Source: Marinomonas spartinae (GTDB lineage Bacteria; Pseudomonadota; Gammaproteobacteria; Pseudomonadales; Marinomonadaceae). Taken from it: a stretch of DNA of 64,000 nucleotides. A model generated the notes under the pieces. The model did no database searches. It worked only from the letters and a program-made list of their open reading frames with translations, and was not told the origin of the DNA. Every line of letters begins with the position of its first letter. Positions within the stretch are counted from its first letter, which is position 1. The position numbers and the translations under genes were made by a program. Where the stretch lies: assembly GCF_900089775.1 (NCBI RefSeq), contig NZ_FLOB01000002.1, forward strand, positions 1 through 64,000, in the 5' to 3' direction. This document shows positions 34,507 through 43,372 of the stretch, piece after piece.

Positions 34507-36210
34507 ATGAAAACGCCATTAGTCCGTATTAGTAACCTAAAAATTGACTTCAAAATGGAAGACGGTCGTTATTTTGAAGCCCTTAAACGTATAAGTTTTG
34601 ATATTCCTCATCATACCGTGTTAGCACTGGTGGGGGAGTCCGGCTCGGGAAAATCTGTCACCTCGACCGCTTTAATGGGGTTGTTACCTGAGTCAAATAC
34701 CGTGATCGATCAGGACAGTTGTATTGAGTTTAATGGTCGCTCGGTATTAGCCATGAGCAAAAAGGAGCTGCGCCGTCTGCGGGGCGGCGATATTGCGATG
34801 ATCTTTCAGGATCCAATGAGTTCGTTGAATCCCGTATTTACCATAGGTGATCAGATCATTGAAACCTTGCAAGAACACAAATCCATGAGCAAAAAAGCCG
34901 CACGACAAAAGGCGATTGATTTGCTGACAGAGGTGGGGCTACCGAATCCTGAAAGTCGTATTCATGCCTATCCCCATGAACTGTCTGGTGGTCAGCAACA
35001 ACGGGTGATGATTGCCATCGCCATCGCTTGTGAGCCCAAACTATTAATTGCTGATGAGCCGACGACCGCTTTGGATGTGACCATTCAAAAACAGATTTTA
35101 GAACTGATTGCTAAGATGCAGAAAAAGCATGGCATGTCAGTGTTATTTGTCACCCACGATCTTGGGGTTGTCGCGGAGTTTGCAGATAACGTTGTGGTGA
35201 TGCGTCATGGCGAAATTTGTGAGTCAGGTGGGATTGAAGAGGTGTTTAGTCGCCCTAAGCATCCTTACACGAAGGCATTGTTAAACTGTCGACCGAGTCT
35301 AACGTATCGTCCTGAGCGCTTGGCAGTGATTGATGATTTTCTCCAAGGAGAGGAGTATCAATTGCCTGCGGATCGTCCTCGGGGGTATCAAGAAGGTAAT
35401 CCAGTCATCCTCGAAGTGAAGAACCTTTGTAAGTACTTTAAAATTAAAACGGGCCTGTTTCGGTATATTGATTTAAAAGCTGTGGACGGTGTGTCGTTTC
35501 AATTGCAAAGGGGAAAAACACTCGGCATTGTGGGCGAGTCTGGCTCAGGCAAATCCACCGTTGGGCATACTATTATGCGCTTGCTGGAATCGACCTCAGG
35601 TGAGGCATTGTTTGAAGGCAAAGACATTCTTAGCATGTCAAATGAGGATTTTAAGCCTTTGAAACGCCGAGTGCAGATTATCTTTCAGAACCCTTATGCG
35701 TCACTGAACCCAAGATTCACGGTAGGGCAGATCTTAATTGAACCCATGCTGCTCCATCATATTGGTAAGGACAAACAAGAGCGTGAAAAGCTTGCTCGGT
35801 CTTTATTGGATAAAGTGGGTTTAACGGCCAATGCTTTTAATAAATACCCTCATGAATTTTCAGGAGGGCAACGCCAGCGTATTGCCATTGCCCGTTGTCT
35901 AACCTTACAGCCGGATATTTTGATTTGTGATGAGTCGGTTTCAGCGTTAGATGTCTCGGTGCAAGCGCAAGTTCTCAACTTGTTGCAAGATTTGCAAGAT
36001 GAGTTTCAGATGTCGTACTTGTTTATTTCCCATGACTTATCTGTGGTCAAGCATATTTCCGATCAAATCATGGTGATGCAGCAAGGAAAGGTGGTGGAAA
36101 TGGGTGATGCGGATAGTGTTTATGCGAATCCTCAGCATGATTACACGCAAAAACTGATCGCTTCTATCCCGCAAAATCCAAAGTGGTTTGAAGCAAGCTT
36201 GGCGCGGTAG
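34507..36210 (+). CDS. Double ATPase of the peptide ABC transporter (DppD-DppF fusion)
   Basis: One polypeptide of 567 residues carries two ABC domains, as in YejF or GsiA. The first has Walker A GESGSGKS (about 42), signature LSGGQQQR and Walker B LLIADEPTTALD; the second has GESGSGKS (about 345), signature FSGGQRQR and ILICDESVSALD. The oligopeptide C-terminal extension follows the first domain (HPYTKALLNCRPSL) and, shorter, the second (HDYTQKLIASIP). It closes the operon and powers import with the two permeases. A strong terminator follows. Confidence 0.94.
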   Translation: MKTPLVRISNLKIDFKMEDGRYFEALKRISFDIPHHTVLALVGESGSGKSVTSTALMGLLPESNTVIDQDSCIEFNGRSVLAMSKKELRRLRGGDIAMIFQDPMSSLNPVFTIGDQIIETLQEHKSMSKKAARQKAIDLLTEVGLPNPESRIHAYPHELSGGQQQRVMIAIAIACEPKLLIADEPTTALDVTIQKQILELIAKMQKKHGMSVLFVTHDLGVVAEFADNVVVMRHGEICESGGIEEVFSRPKHPYTKALLNCRPSLTYRPERLAVIDDFLQGEEYQLPADRPRGYQEGNPVILEVKNLCKYFKIKTGLFRYIDLKAVDGVSFQLQRGKTLGIVGESGSGKSTVGHTIMRLLESTSGEALFEGKDILSMSNEDFKPLKRRVQIIFQNPYASLNPRFTVGQILIEPMLLHHIGKDKQEREKLARSLLDKVGLTANAFNKYPHEFSGGQRQRIAIARCLTLQPDILICDESVSALDVSVQAQVLNLLQDLQDEFQMSYLFISHDLSVVKHISDQIMVMQQGKVVEMGDADSVYANPQHDYTQKLIASIPQNPKWFEASLAR

Positions 36211-36240
36211 TATTTAGTTATCTTCATAAAGTGCTTTGAA

Positions 36241-36276
36241 GTAAAAAGGCGAATCCAGCGGGGGTCGCCTTTTTAC
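36241..36276. terminator. Bidirectional terminator between the ABC operon and yrhK
   Basis: A 12-bp perfect stem, GTAAAAAGGCGA (36241-36252) with TCGCCTTTTTAC (36265-36276), ends in T-runs on both strands. It serves the convergent genes on either side. Confidence 0.88.
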
Positions 36277-36279
36277 TGT

Positions 36280-36564
36280 TCAATAGCTGTCCGAGTTGTC
36301 GGGCAGTCTTTTCAAATGGATGCTGCGAGCTAAACGAATAATAGGACGGATCATCAGCTGTAAACTGCCTATTAAAAACAGCCAAGTACCAATGGTTAGT
36401 ATTTCACCGTCATAAAAGAAGCACACACTACCGATGGCAAACCACATTGCCAGCATCAGGTCATTAATGATGCTCAGCACTTCGTAGCGTCGGTGAATGA
36501 TTAACTCATCGTGACCGAAAATAAAAATCAAATCGCTTGATTGGTCTTGTCGCATTTGCTTCAT
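36280..36564 (-). CDS. YrhK-like small membrane protein
   Basis: This 94-residue membrane protein has two hydrophobic helices (about 33-52 and 56-75). FGHDELIIHRRYEVLSIINDLM and GTWLFLIGSLQLMIRPIIRLAR match the YrhK family (PF14145), whose function is not known. Met4 is an alternative start. It stands alone between a terminator and a 358-bp gap. Confidence 0.75.
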   Translation of the reverse strand: MKQMRQDQSSDLIFIFGHDELIIHRRYEVLSIINDLMLAMWFAIGSVCFFYDGEILTIGTWLFLIGSLQLMIRPIIRLARSIHLKRLPDNSDSY

Positions 36565-36922
36565 AGTGGCCTCTCTCGCTGAAAAATCATACCACTATAG
36601 CAGGTGCTATTTGTTAACTAAAGTGTGCCTGAGTGTTAGCCGCTTATCTTATTGATTGAGTCGGCCACAAAATAACGGGATTGATAGCTATTTGTAGATT
36701 TCTGGAAACCAAGGAAGGATGTCTTCTTATAGCGGCTTTACTTTACTTTGGCCAAAATAAAAGCAGTAATCATCATTAATATGGTAGCACTCTTATAAAG
36801 ATGCGAGAGAGGTTGGGCTTTGGGATCATTGGTTAATGACGGGCAACAGACCTATTTCGGCCTATTGTCCGCTTGGTAATACATTGACGTGTTATATATG
36901 GGTTATCTATGGTTGGTTACTA
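36565..36922. other. Intergenic region between yrhK and the VirK-like gene
   Basis: About 360 bases upstream of yrhK and downstream of the VirK-like gene, both on the minus strand. No open frame, hairpin with T-run or clear promoter could be supported. Confidence 0.35.
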
Positions 36923-37891
36923 TTATGTTCTGTCTGCCGTTTGAAATTCAGGTTTGGTGATGCTTTTGATGACGTTACCCAGTGTGTCGTTGTGATCATC
37001 TAGCCATTGGTAGCGGTCTCGATATAATTTTCGTTTTGAACTTTTGATGTCTTCAATAGCTCGACGCTCAGAAGTGAGTGGAATCTCGTAAAACCATTGG
37101 TCGTGTTCAACGGCATCACTTTCTAGCCACAGCTGATCGTAATTCATGTTGACCTTTTCGCCTGCGTTGCTATAGCGCTTCGCGTTGTATACATGAGCGC
37201 TATTTTTGACAGCGTAAATATGGTCTATTTTTAAGTGTTGAGCTAAAAACTGAGCGGTTTCAACTAAGAAAGATTTAGGGCGTAGGCCAAAAAAAGCTTT
37301 GGTAAAGGCTTTGGTAAAGCCTTGGTCATTATTGTTGCCTTGTATACAACCAATATAGACATTATTGTTTTGTACAGTAAAGCCCAGTGAATAATAGGTA
37401 TGACCCTGCTCATCTTTAATGTTAACGGCAAGTTCGGCTTCTTTGCGTAACTTACCATCGAAGTTGAGGGTGAGATAGTATTCCTTCTCATTGATGGGGA
37501 GACAACGAAGGCGAATTTCTTGTAGATAAATCTGCTCTTGAGCCGATTCGGTGAAGGTATTTTCAACCCAAGTATGGTGGTCATTGAGTAGCTGGGCGAT
37601 TTCTATTTTTTGAAACCCAACTCGCAGAAATGGCTTCATGCACTTCATGAGATAGTTGGGTTCGTTGACGAACAGTTTTTCACGTTGCTTATTGTCAAAA
37701 AAGCGTTTCATTTCATTAAAGGAGCGGTGATAAATCAGCGCACGAAGAACAAACTTGATGACCTCTTTCGTTTTATTCTTTCTTTTTCTTGAGCATGCTT
37801 GAAGGGCGAGTTTTATAACCACAATGAAAGTCCACTTTGCTATCGTTCGGTTCGGATGGCGCAATATACATTTTAAAAAAGACTGAATCAA
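36923..37891 (-). CDS. VirK/YbjX family (DUF535) protein
   Basis: The 322 residues match the DUF535 family. Recognisable parts are the EIRLRCLPINEKEYYLTLNFDG centre, YSLGFTVQNNNVYIGCIQGNN, and the C-terminal RKLYRDRYQWLDDH. Homologues YbjX and VirK of enterobacteria affect envelope stress and virulence-factor localisation, mechanism unknown. The near-N-terminal sequence is basic with no clear signal peptide. No genes nearby give a context. Confidence 0.8.
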   Translation of the reverse strand: MIQSFLKCILRHPNRTIAKWTFIVVIKLALQACSRKRKNKTKEVIKFVLRALIYHRSFNEMKRFFDNKQREKLFVNEPNYLMKCMKPFLRVGFQKIEIAQLLNDHHTWVENTFTESAQEQIYLQEIRLRCLPINEKEYYLTLNFDGKLRKEAELAVNIKDEQGHTYYSLGFTVQNNNVYIGCIQGNNNDQGFTKAFTKAFFGLRPKSFLVETAQFLAQHLKIDHIYAVKNSAHVYNAKRYSNAGEKVNMNYDQLWLESDAVEHDQWFYEIPLTSERRAIEDIKSSKRKLYRDRYQWLDDHNDTLGNVIKSITKPEFQTADRT

Positions 37892-38058
37892 ATTGTCGAG
37901 TTGTTTATTCGTACTCTTTTGATTTCCTATATGTGTTTGTTTTTCGTGATAAAAATTATCATTCTTGTTTCTATGTCAAATTGGGCCACTTTTTTCTTGT
38001 GCTTTCATCGTCTTAAGGTGCAGCAGCGCACCAAAGTATCGCTATTTTACGAGGATTT

Positions 38059-38095
38059 AAACGGAACAGGTGAGTTCCTCTTATCTGTTCCGTTT
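38059..38095. terminator. Hairpin after the chemoreceptor gene
   Basis: AAACGGAACAG (38059-38069) and CTGTTCCGTTT (38085-38095) form an 11-bp perfect stem. It lies 38 bases beyond the stop of the chemoreceptor gene on the minus strand, and is followed there by TTTAAAT, only a short T-run. Confidence 0.6.
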
Positions 38096-38132
38096 CTTGC
38101 TGTGATGGCAGATACTGTCAATGTTATCTTGT

Positions 38133-39761
38133 TTAAGAGAACTGGAATTGTTTGATTTTTTGATTTAAATCATTAGCCATACGGGCAATCATTTCGCTGC
38201 CATCATTTACTTGCTGAGAGTCGTCTAGGACTTTTTCTGAGACTTCACGAATACCCATTAAGTTACGGTTAATTTCCTCTGCAACAGTGCCTTGTTGTTC
38301 AGCGGCTTGGGCAATTTGATTGCTGCGAGCAGAGGCATCGTCGACTTGAGTTAGCATATTGCCAAGGTTTTCGGCCGCAAAATGCATTCTGTCGGCACAG
38401 TCTTCTGCTTGTTTTGTGCTCTCTTCCATGGCGTTTGAGGCGATTTTTGATTGCTGTTGAAGTTTTTCGATAATTGTACGTATTTCAACTGTAGAGTCCT
38501 GTGTACGGCTGGCTAGAGAACGAACTTCATCAGCAACGACAGCAAATCCTCGGCCCATTTCACCTGCTCGAGCTGCTTCAATTGCTGCATTGAGTGCAAG
38601 AAGGTTAGTTTGCTCAGAAATATCTCCGATCACACCAAGAACAGAGTCTATATCATTTGTTTGCTCTGACAAGAGACCGATAATCTCGTTGGCGTTTTCG
38701 ATGTGTTTGGTTAACGACTGGATGTTTTGATTGGTTTCGTCCAAGTCTTTACTGCTTTGGCGTGTGATGGTCTGCACTGTTTGAGTTGCTTCTGCTGTGT
38801 CTTTGGCGTGCTGAGCCACATCTTTGATGGAGTAAGACATCTCATTCATTGCTGTCGCCAGTAATTCTACTTCTTTGAACTGATGATCCATTCCATCATT
38901 GGTGTGCTTGGTATTGGCTTGCATTTGTATGCTGACGGCTTGTAACTCGCTGACGGCATGATCCACTTCTAATAAGGTTTCACTTAAAGAGGTTGATACA
39001 TGGTTTGCCGCATCAGCGAGCTCACCAATTTCGTCTTTACGTTCCATTCCTATCTGTTTGGTAAAGTCCCCATCAGAAATATGTTTGAGATGCTCGGTGA
39101 CGGTTTTAAGCGGATGAACAATGCCACGAACAATGGTGACACTGGCGACAAAAGATAAAATTAATAAGACAATTTCAATGCTGGCATTCTTTTTAATGGA
39201 GGACCAGAAGGTTTCTTGGACGCCACTGTATAAGGTGCCACTACCAATGACCCAGCCCCAAGGCTGATAGCCCTTTACATAAGAGACTTTTTCTTCCGCT
39301 TTTGAGGTCTGCGGGCCCTTATATTTATATTCTATAAAGCCTTGGCCATTTTTCCGGACCGTATCAACCATGGCTTGCCAATGGTGAAAGCCAGAAGCGT
39401 CCGTGACGTCTTTCATGCTTTTACCAATTAAGTTTGGCTTGAAAGGATGCATCAGTAACTTTGCTTGCATGTCGTTTACCCAGAAGTAGCCTGAGTCTGA
39501 TTGGCCAAATCGTAGTGACGATAGGGCACTAAGAGCTTCTTTTTTTGCTAGTTCCTCTCCGATAGTGGTCGCTTTTTTCGCGTAATGTTCCACTAGCGAG
39601 TAGGCATTTTCGACTTGCTCTTTTACTTGTTGCTGTCGATCTTGGATAAGCTGTTTGTGAAGGTCTGAATAGGCCATGACAGCAAATACAACGAGGAGCG
39701 CCACCTGAATACCGATGAGTCCCCATAGTTTACTCCCTACTTTTACTGAGCTTAATTTCAT
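38133..39761 (-). CDS. Methyl-accepting chemotaxis protein with single Cache sensor
   Basis: This is a membrane chemoreceptor of 542 residues. TM1 is at about 12-32 and TM2 at about 195-213, flanking a periplasmic single Cache domain of the sCache_2 type ([38 protein letters not shown]). A HAMP domain follows (about 213-265), then a cytoplasmic signalling helix bundle with the conserved hairpin tip [23 protein letters not shown]. It would pass ligand binding to CheA/CheW. sCache_2 domains often bind small organic acids. No chemotaxis genes are adjacent. Confidence 0.93.
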   Translation of the reverse strand: MKLSSVKVGSKLWGLIGIQVALLVVFAVMAYSDLHKQLIQDRQQQVKEQVENAYSLVEHYAKKATTIGEELAKKEALSALSSLRFGQSDSGYFWVNDMQAKLLMHPFKPNLIGKSMKDVTDASGFHHWQAMVDTVRKNGQGFIEYKYKGPQTSKAEEKVSYVKGYQPWGWVIGSGTLYSGVQETFWSSIKKNASIEIVLLILSFVASVTIVRGIVHPLKTVTEHLKHISDGDFTKQIGMERKDEIGELADAANHVSTSLSETLLEVDHAVSELQAVSIQMQANTKHTNDGMDHQFKEVELLATAMNEMSYSIKDVAQHAKDTAEATQTVQTITRQSSKDLDETNQNIQSLTKHIENANEIIGLLSEQTNDIDSVLGVIGDISEQTNLLALNAAIEAARAGEMGRGFAVVADEVRSLASRTQDSTVEIRTIIEKLQQQSKIASNAMEESTKQAEDCADRMHFAAENLGNMLTQVDDASARSNQIAQAAEQQGTVAEEINRNLMGIREVSEKVLDDSQQVNDGSEMIARMANDLNQKIKQFQFS

Positions 39762-39913
39762 GAAATCCCTCTACTGTTGTATTTTGTTATCATTAGAAAT
39801 AATTATGGGCCAATAATGGGTTTTGTAAGCTGACCGAAATCAATATAAAGACAAGTTTGTTGGCTTTTTGCTAAGATCCAAAGACGCTATTTTTTACTAT
39901 AAGAGGGATCGCT

Positions 39914-40747
39914 GTGCAGTATTCCATTTTAATCACAGGTTGTTCTAGTGGTATTGGTCTTGAAGCAGCCAAAATGCTGCAAGAGCGTCAATTTCTCGTT
40001 GTGGCAAGTTGTCGTCAGGTTGAAGATATAGAAAGGTTAAAGGCACAAGGGATAAAGCATGTTGTGCAGTTGGATTTAGCCAGTTCTCATTCGATTGAAT
40101 CTGGTTTAAAGGAAACCTTAGATATCACTGGGGGGCATCTGTTTGCGCTTTTTAATAATGGGGCTTATGGCCAACCTGGAGCGGTGGAAGACTTATCTGT
40201 AGAGACGCTAAAAAAACAGTTTGACGTCAATTTTTTTGGCACCCATGAGCTGACCTCTCGTGTGTTAAAAATTATGTTGGCTCAGGGGTATGGGCGTATC
40301 GTGCATAATAGTTCGGTACTTGGGCTAGTGGCGGCCCCGTTTCGTGGGGCCTATAACGCCAGTAAGTTTGCTTTAGAAGGTTTAACCGATACATTACGGC
40401 TGGAACTGGCGGACACGCCGATTACAGTCAGTTTGATTGAACCAGGTCCAATCGAAAGCCGCTTTAGAGCGAACGCTTTAAAAGCCTTGCAAGAGAATGT
40501 TGATATTGCCAATAGTCGCCATAAGGCGGGTTATGAGGAAGCAATTGCTCGTTTGAGCAAAGAAGGGCCAACCTCATCACAAACCTTGCCTGCCAGCGCT
40601 GTGGTTGAGAAACTGCTCCACGCCCTTGAAGCAAAACACCCTAAATCGCGTTATTATGTTACCTTGCCAACCTATGCGGCGGGCATAATGAAACGTATAT
40701 TACCCACTTGGTTGTTGGATAAAATTATGCTTCGTCAGGGGGCGTGA
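39914..40747 (+). CDS. Short-chain dehydrogenase/reductase (SDR)
   Basis: This NAD(P)-dependent oxidoreductase has 277 residues. The cofactor motif TGCSSGIGLE (8-17) replaces the usual T-G-x3-G-x-G; NNGAYG is the N-N-A-G-like element, the catalytic Ser is in HNSSVLG and the pair Tyr-x3-Lys in YNASKFAL. The GTG start at 39914 has AGAGGG at the right distance. It is followed by an extended C-terminus (about 190-277), as in retinol-dehydrogenase-like bacterial SDRs. The last 23 bases overlap the end of the convergent hydrolase gene. Substrate unknown. Confidence 0.88.
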   Translation: MQYSILITGCSSGIGLEAAKMLQERQFLVVASCRQVEDIERLKAQGIKHVVQLDLASSHSIESGLKETLDITGGHLFALFNNGAYGQPGAVEDLSVETLKKQFDVNFFGTHELTSRVLKIMLAQGYGRIVHNSSVLGLVAAPFRGAYNASKFALEGLTDTLRLELADTPITVSLIEPGPIESRFRANALKALQENVDIANSRHKAGYEEAIARLSKEGPTSSQTLPASAVVEKLLHALEAKHPKSRYYVTLPTYAAGIMKRILPTWLLDKIMLRQGA

Positions 40748-41783
40748 TCTTTTCACTGGAGGGTGATGTTGTGTCTGGAGCATGAAATCTTGTTAGCCAA
40801 TCATGTATGCTGTCTAGGTAGTATGCTTGTGCCTCTGGTTTTGATAAGTAGAGGTCATGAAAGCCATTATCGATGGCAGCGGTGGTTAAGTTGCTGAAAG
40901 TTTTCTGGGCTGCTTCAAGCATGCTGTCTACGTCCAAAACACCATCACCTTGCTGGGTTTCTTCTATAGTGAGTTTTCCTATGGTCGTTTTTGTGGCATG
41001 GCACATAAGGGTAGGGATGGACAGGGGATGTTTAGCCAGATTACGTTGCGCCAAAATGACCTCTTTTAACCATTTAAAGGCAAGAGGAAAGCCTTCTGCT
41101 GGTTTCCAATCGAGCCGATAGTCCCATTGTCCCCCAAATTTTTTGTGGATACTTTTGGCATAAAGTGAAATTTTCTTTGCTCGTAAATAGGAAAAAGGCA
41201 ATAAAGACACCAGAATACGAATGGGCCAACTTACTTTATTAAGTACTTCTGGTGGAAAGGGGAGGGCTAAAAAGGGACTGTTTAATATCAGGCCAATAAC
41301 GTCGGGGAAGCTTTTTTTATAATGGCTTTCTCGTTCCTTAGGGGCGTAGGGTTGTGCTAGATAGGTTGATACGATTAAACCACCCGTTGAGTGAGCCAAT
41401 ATGATGACCTCATTCACGCCTTCTTGTTTCATCGTGATTAAAGCTATGTCTAAATCTTGCCCATATTGTTCAATTGAATCACACCAATTAGGCGGTGTAG
41501 TGGGGCGAATAGAGCGTCCATAGCCCTGTAAATCCATCGCATAAAAACGGTAGTTTTGATCTATAAAATAGTTGGCAAGCCCTGTTTGGAAAAAGTAATC
41601 CGTGTAGCCGTGAATATAAAGAATAGCTCGTTCGGCATTAGGATTGCCAAGATGATTGATTAGGGTGGTATGAACGGAGGATTTGGGGCCAGGAAAGGTA
41701 AAAGTACGCGCTCGGAAGTCAGCGCCCAATAGGTCTTCATGGTCGTTAATTAATGTCCATTGTTGTCCTATTGGAGTGCTCAT
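40725..41783 (-). CDS. Alpha/beta hydrolase, lysophospholipase/monoacylglycerol lipase-like
   Basis: This serine hydrolase has 352 residues. The oxyanion region is LYIHGYTDYFFQ and the nucleophile elbow AHSTGGLIVS near 140. LDVDSMLEAAQ and the His of DNGFHDLYLS complete a plausible triad. YGRSIRPTTPP is typical of the monoacylglycerol lipase-like (hydrolase_4) family. No signal peptide is seen. It converges on and overlaps the SDR gene, and lies 22 bases after the HlyU-like gene, with which it may be co-transcribed. Confidence 0.85.
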   Translation of the reverse strand: MSTPIGQQWTLINDHEDLLGADFRARTFTFPGPKSSVHTTLINHLGNPNAERAILYIHGYTDYFFQTGLANYFIDQNYRFYAMDLQGYGRSIRPTTPPNWCDSIEQYGQDLDIALITMKQEGVNEVIILAHSTGGLIVSTYLAQPYAPKERESHYKKSFPDVIGLILNSPFLALPFPPEVLNKVSWPIRILVSLLPFSYLRAKKISLYAKSIHKKFGGQWDYRLDWKPAEGFPLAFKWLKEVILAQRNLAKHPLSIPTLMCHATKTTIGKLTIEETQQGDGVLDVDSMLEAAQKTFSNLTTAAIDNGFHDLYLSKPEAQAYYLDSIHDWLTRFHAPDTTSPSSEKITPPDEA

Positions 41784-41805
41784 AAGGGCTACCTAGTTGT
41801 TTTTA

Positions 41806-42096
41806 TTAATGGAATAAATTATCGCCTAGCTGATCGATGAACAGCTTTGTTTTTCGCACCGTGATTTCTATGCATTCGTCTCGGCCAGGGATCAGGTCTG
41901 AACGAATAAAATTGTGTTCTTTTCTGTCTTCCCCCTCTCCTTTGCTAATGATTGCCGCAACACGGAACTGGCTACCTTCTTTTATCGGTGCGGGGACAAT
42001 TTCAAACCCCTTATATTCCTGCGCGTCTTCTTTCTGTTGTTCTGGAGCCGTATCGCCACCAGAAAAAAGGCCTTTTAGGCCAGATAAAATACCCAT
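41806..42096 (-). CDS. HlyU family (PF10115) small protein
   Basis: This 96-residue protein begins GILSGLKGLFSGGD and contains YKGFEIVPAPIKEGSQFRVA and KEHNFIRSDLIPGRDECIE, the conserved pattern of the family named HlyU in Pfam. That name refers to a proposed transcriptional activator; it is not the ArsR-type HlyU of Vibrio, and no DNA-binding motif is seen. It is divergent from the LacI-type regulator. Confidence 0.75.
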   Translation of the reverse strand: MGILSGLKGLFSGGDTAPEQQKEDAQEYKGFEIVPAPIKEGSQFRVAAIISKGEGEDRKEHNFIRSDLIPGRDECIEITVRKTKLFIDQLGDNLFH

Positions 42097-42239
42097 ATGT
42101 ATACTCCTTCAATATAGTGCTATTGTCAGGGATTTTGATGATTAGTCAAATGATTGCTCTAATACTCAACGTAGGATAAGTGGCGTTCTCAGCAAAAATA
42201 CGTGACAGTATAGAGAGTAGATAGTACTAGGGTTATTTT

Positions 42240-43217
42240 ATGAGCACAATTTCAGAGGTTGCTAAACAAGCAGGTGTATCTAATGCTACGGTTTCACGGG
42301 TATTAAGTGGTGCTGCGCGAGTCAGGGAGGAGACTAGAAAGAGGGTGATGGACGCTATTGATACGCTGTCTTATGTGCCAAATCAGGCGGCACGATCATT
42401 AGCCAGTAACAAAACCTTCACGGTTGGTTTGGTGGCGTCTAACATTGATAATATCTATTATGGGCCTGCTGCCAGCGGTATAGAGAAAGCTCTCAGAAAA
42501 GCTGACCGACATGTCATTATTGCCAGTGGTAATGATTCGTTATCGGGTGAGCGTGAAGCGGTGGACTTTCTGATTAAGCGTCAAGTGGATGCCTTAGTAC
42601 TGGTGACCCGTTACATGAGTGAGGGGGAACTGGCTGAGATTAATCGTCGTTGTCCTGCTTTTGTCATGAATCAACATTTTGATGGTGATCATGGTCGCAA
42701 TATTGCCTTTGACAACTTCTCTGGTGGCAAAATGGCGATTCAATATTTGTTGGATCAAGGTCATAGGCGTATTGCCATTGTGAGAGGACCGGAAAATAAA
42801 TCAGATGCTTCACAGCGCCATCTTGGCTCTCTGCAAGCAATGGAGACCGCTGGTTTGGCATTAACTTACGAAGTCGAAGGGGATTTTTCAATTGAGTCCG
42901 GTGTGCAACATATGCAGAGCATCCTTCGTCTTGAGGAGCGGCCGACAGCCGTATTTTTGGGAAACGACCTCATGGCGATAGGCGCATTACATGTGTGTAA
43001 TGAACAAAGGATCAAAGTACCGAAAGAGATTGCTATTATTGGTTTTGATGATACCTATTTAGCACGCTACACCTCGCCTAGTCTAACAACAGTAAAATTG
43101 CCTTTGTTTGATATGGCCAATGCCACAGCTAAGCTGTTGTTAAATGCCATATATGATTGTCAATATGACGTGCAAACTCTGTTTTCCCCGCAATTAGTAT
43201 GTCGTAAATCCGCATAG
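42240..43217 (+). CDS. LacI-family repressor, likely for beta-glucoside use
   Basis: This LacI/GalR regulator has 325 residues. The N-terminal helix-turn-helix and hinge read SEVAKQAGVSNATVSRVLSG and VPNQAARSLAS, then a periplasmic-binding-protein-like sugar domain (about 60-325; SNIDNIYYGPAASGIEKAL, IGFDDTYLARYTSPSLTTV). It lies 155 bases before a beta-glucosidase gene (from 43373) whose upstream region holds a perfect LacI-type operator, so it very probably represses that gene until a glucoside or breakdown product binds. It resembles AscG. Confidence 0.9.
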   Translation: MSTISEVAKQAGVSNATVSRVLSGAARVREETRKRVMDAIDTLSYVPNQAARSLASNKTFTVGLVASNIDNIYYGPAASGIEKALRKADRHVIIASGNDSLSGEREAVDFLIKRQVDALVLVTRYMSEGELAEINRRCPAFVMNQHFDGDHGRNIAFDNFSGGKMAIQYLLDQGHRRIAIVRGPENKSDASQRHLGSLQAMETAGLALTYEVEGDFSIESGVQHMQSILRLEERPTAVFLGNDLMAIGALHVCNEQRIKVPKEIAIIGFDDTYLARYTSPSLTTVKLPLFDMANATAKLLLNAIYDCQYDVQTLFSPQLVCRKSA

Positions 43218-43254
43218 CTAAAGAACAAATATGAATGGTTTTGTTTTTGATGAA

Positions 43255-43270
43255 ATGAAAGCGCTTTCAT
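43255..43270. promoter_or_regulatory. LacI-family operator ahead of the beta-glucosidase gene
   Basis: ATGAAAGCGCTTTCAT is a 16-bp perfect palindrome with the central CG of LacI-family sites. It lies 102 bases before the beta-glucosidase start and just after the stop of the LacI-type gene, where a repressor would block the promoter. Confidence 0.82.
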
Positions 43271-43372
43271 TTTTCTTTATTCCTCCAGGCTAATTTAGTA
43301 GAGTGTTGGTCTGAGATGTTCGTATTCAGGCTGTTTAGCCATCAATCCATTATTGCGAGAAAAGGGAGCCTC

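Noticed and set aside
37901..38155. An 84-residue open frame between the VirK-like and chemoreceptor genes
   Set aside because: It contains the hairpin at 38059-38095 and overlaps the end of the chemoreceptor gene; the translation is not protein-like and has no ribosome site.
41806..42096. Vibrio-type HlyU haemolysin activator
   Set aside because: That protein is a winged-helix ArsR member; this sequence has no such fold signature and matches only the unrelated Pfam family of the same name.
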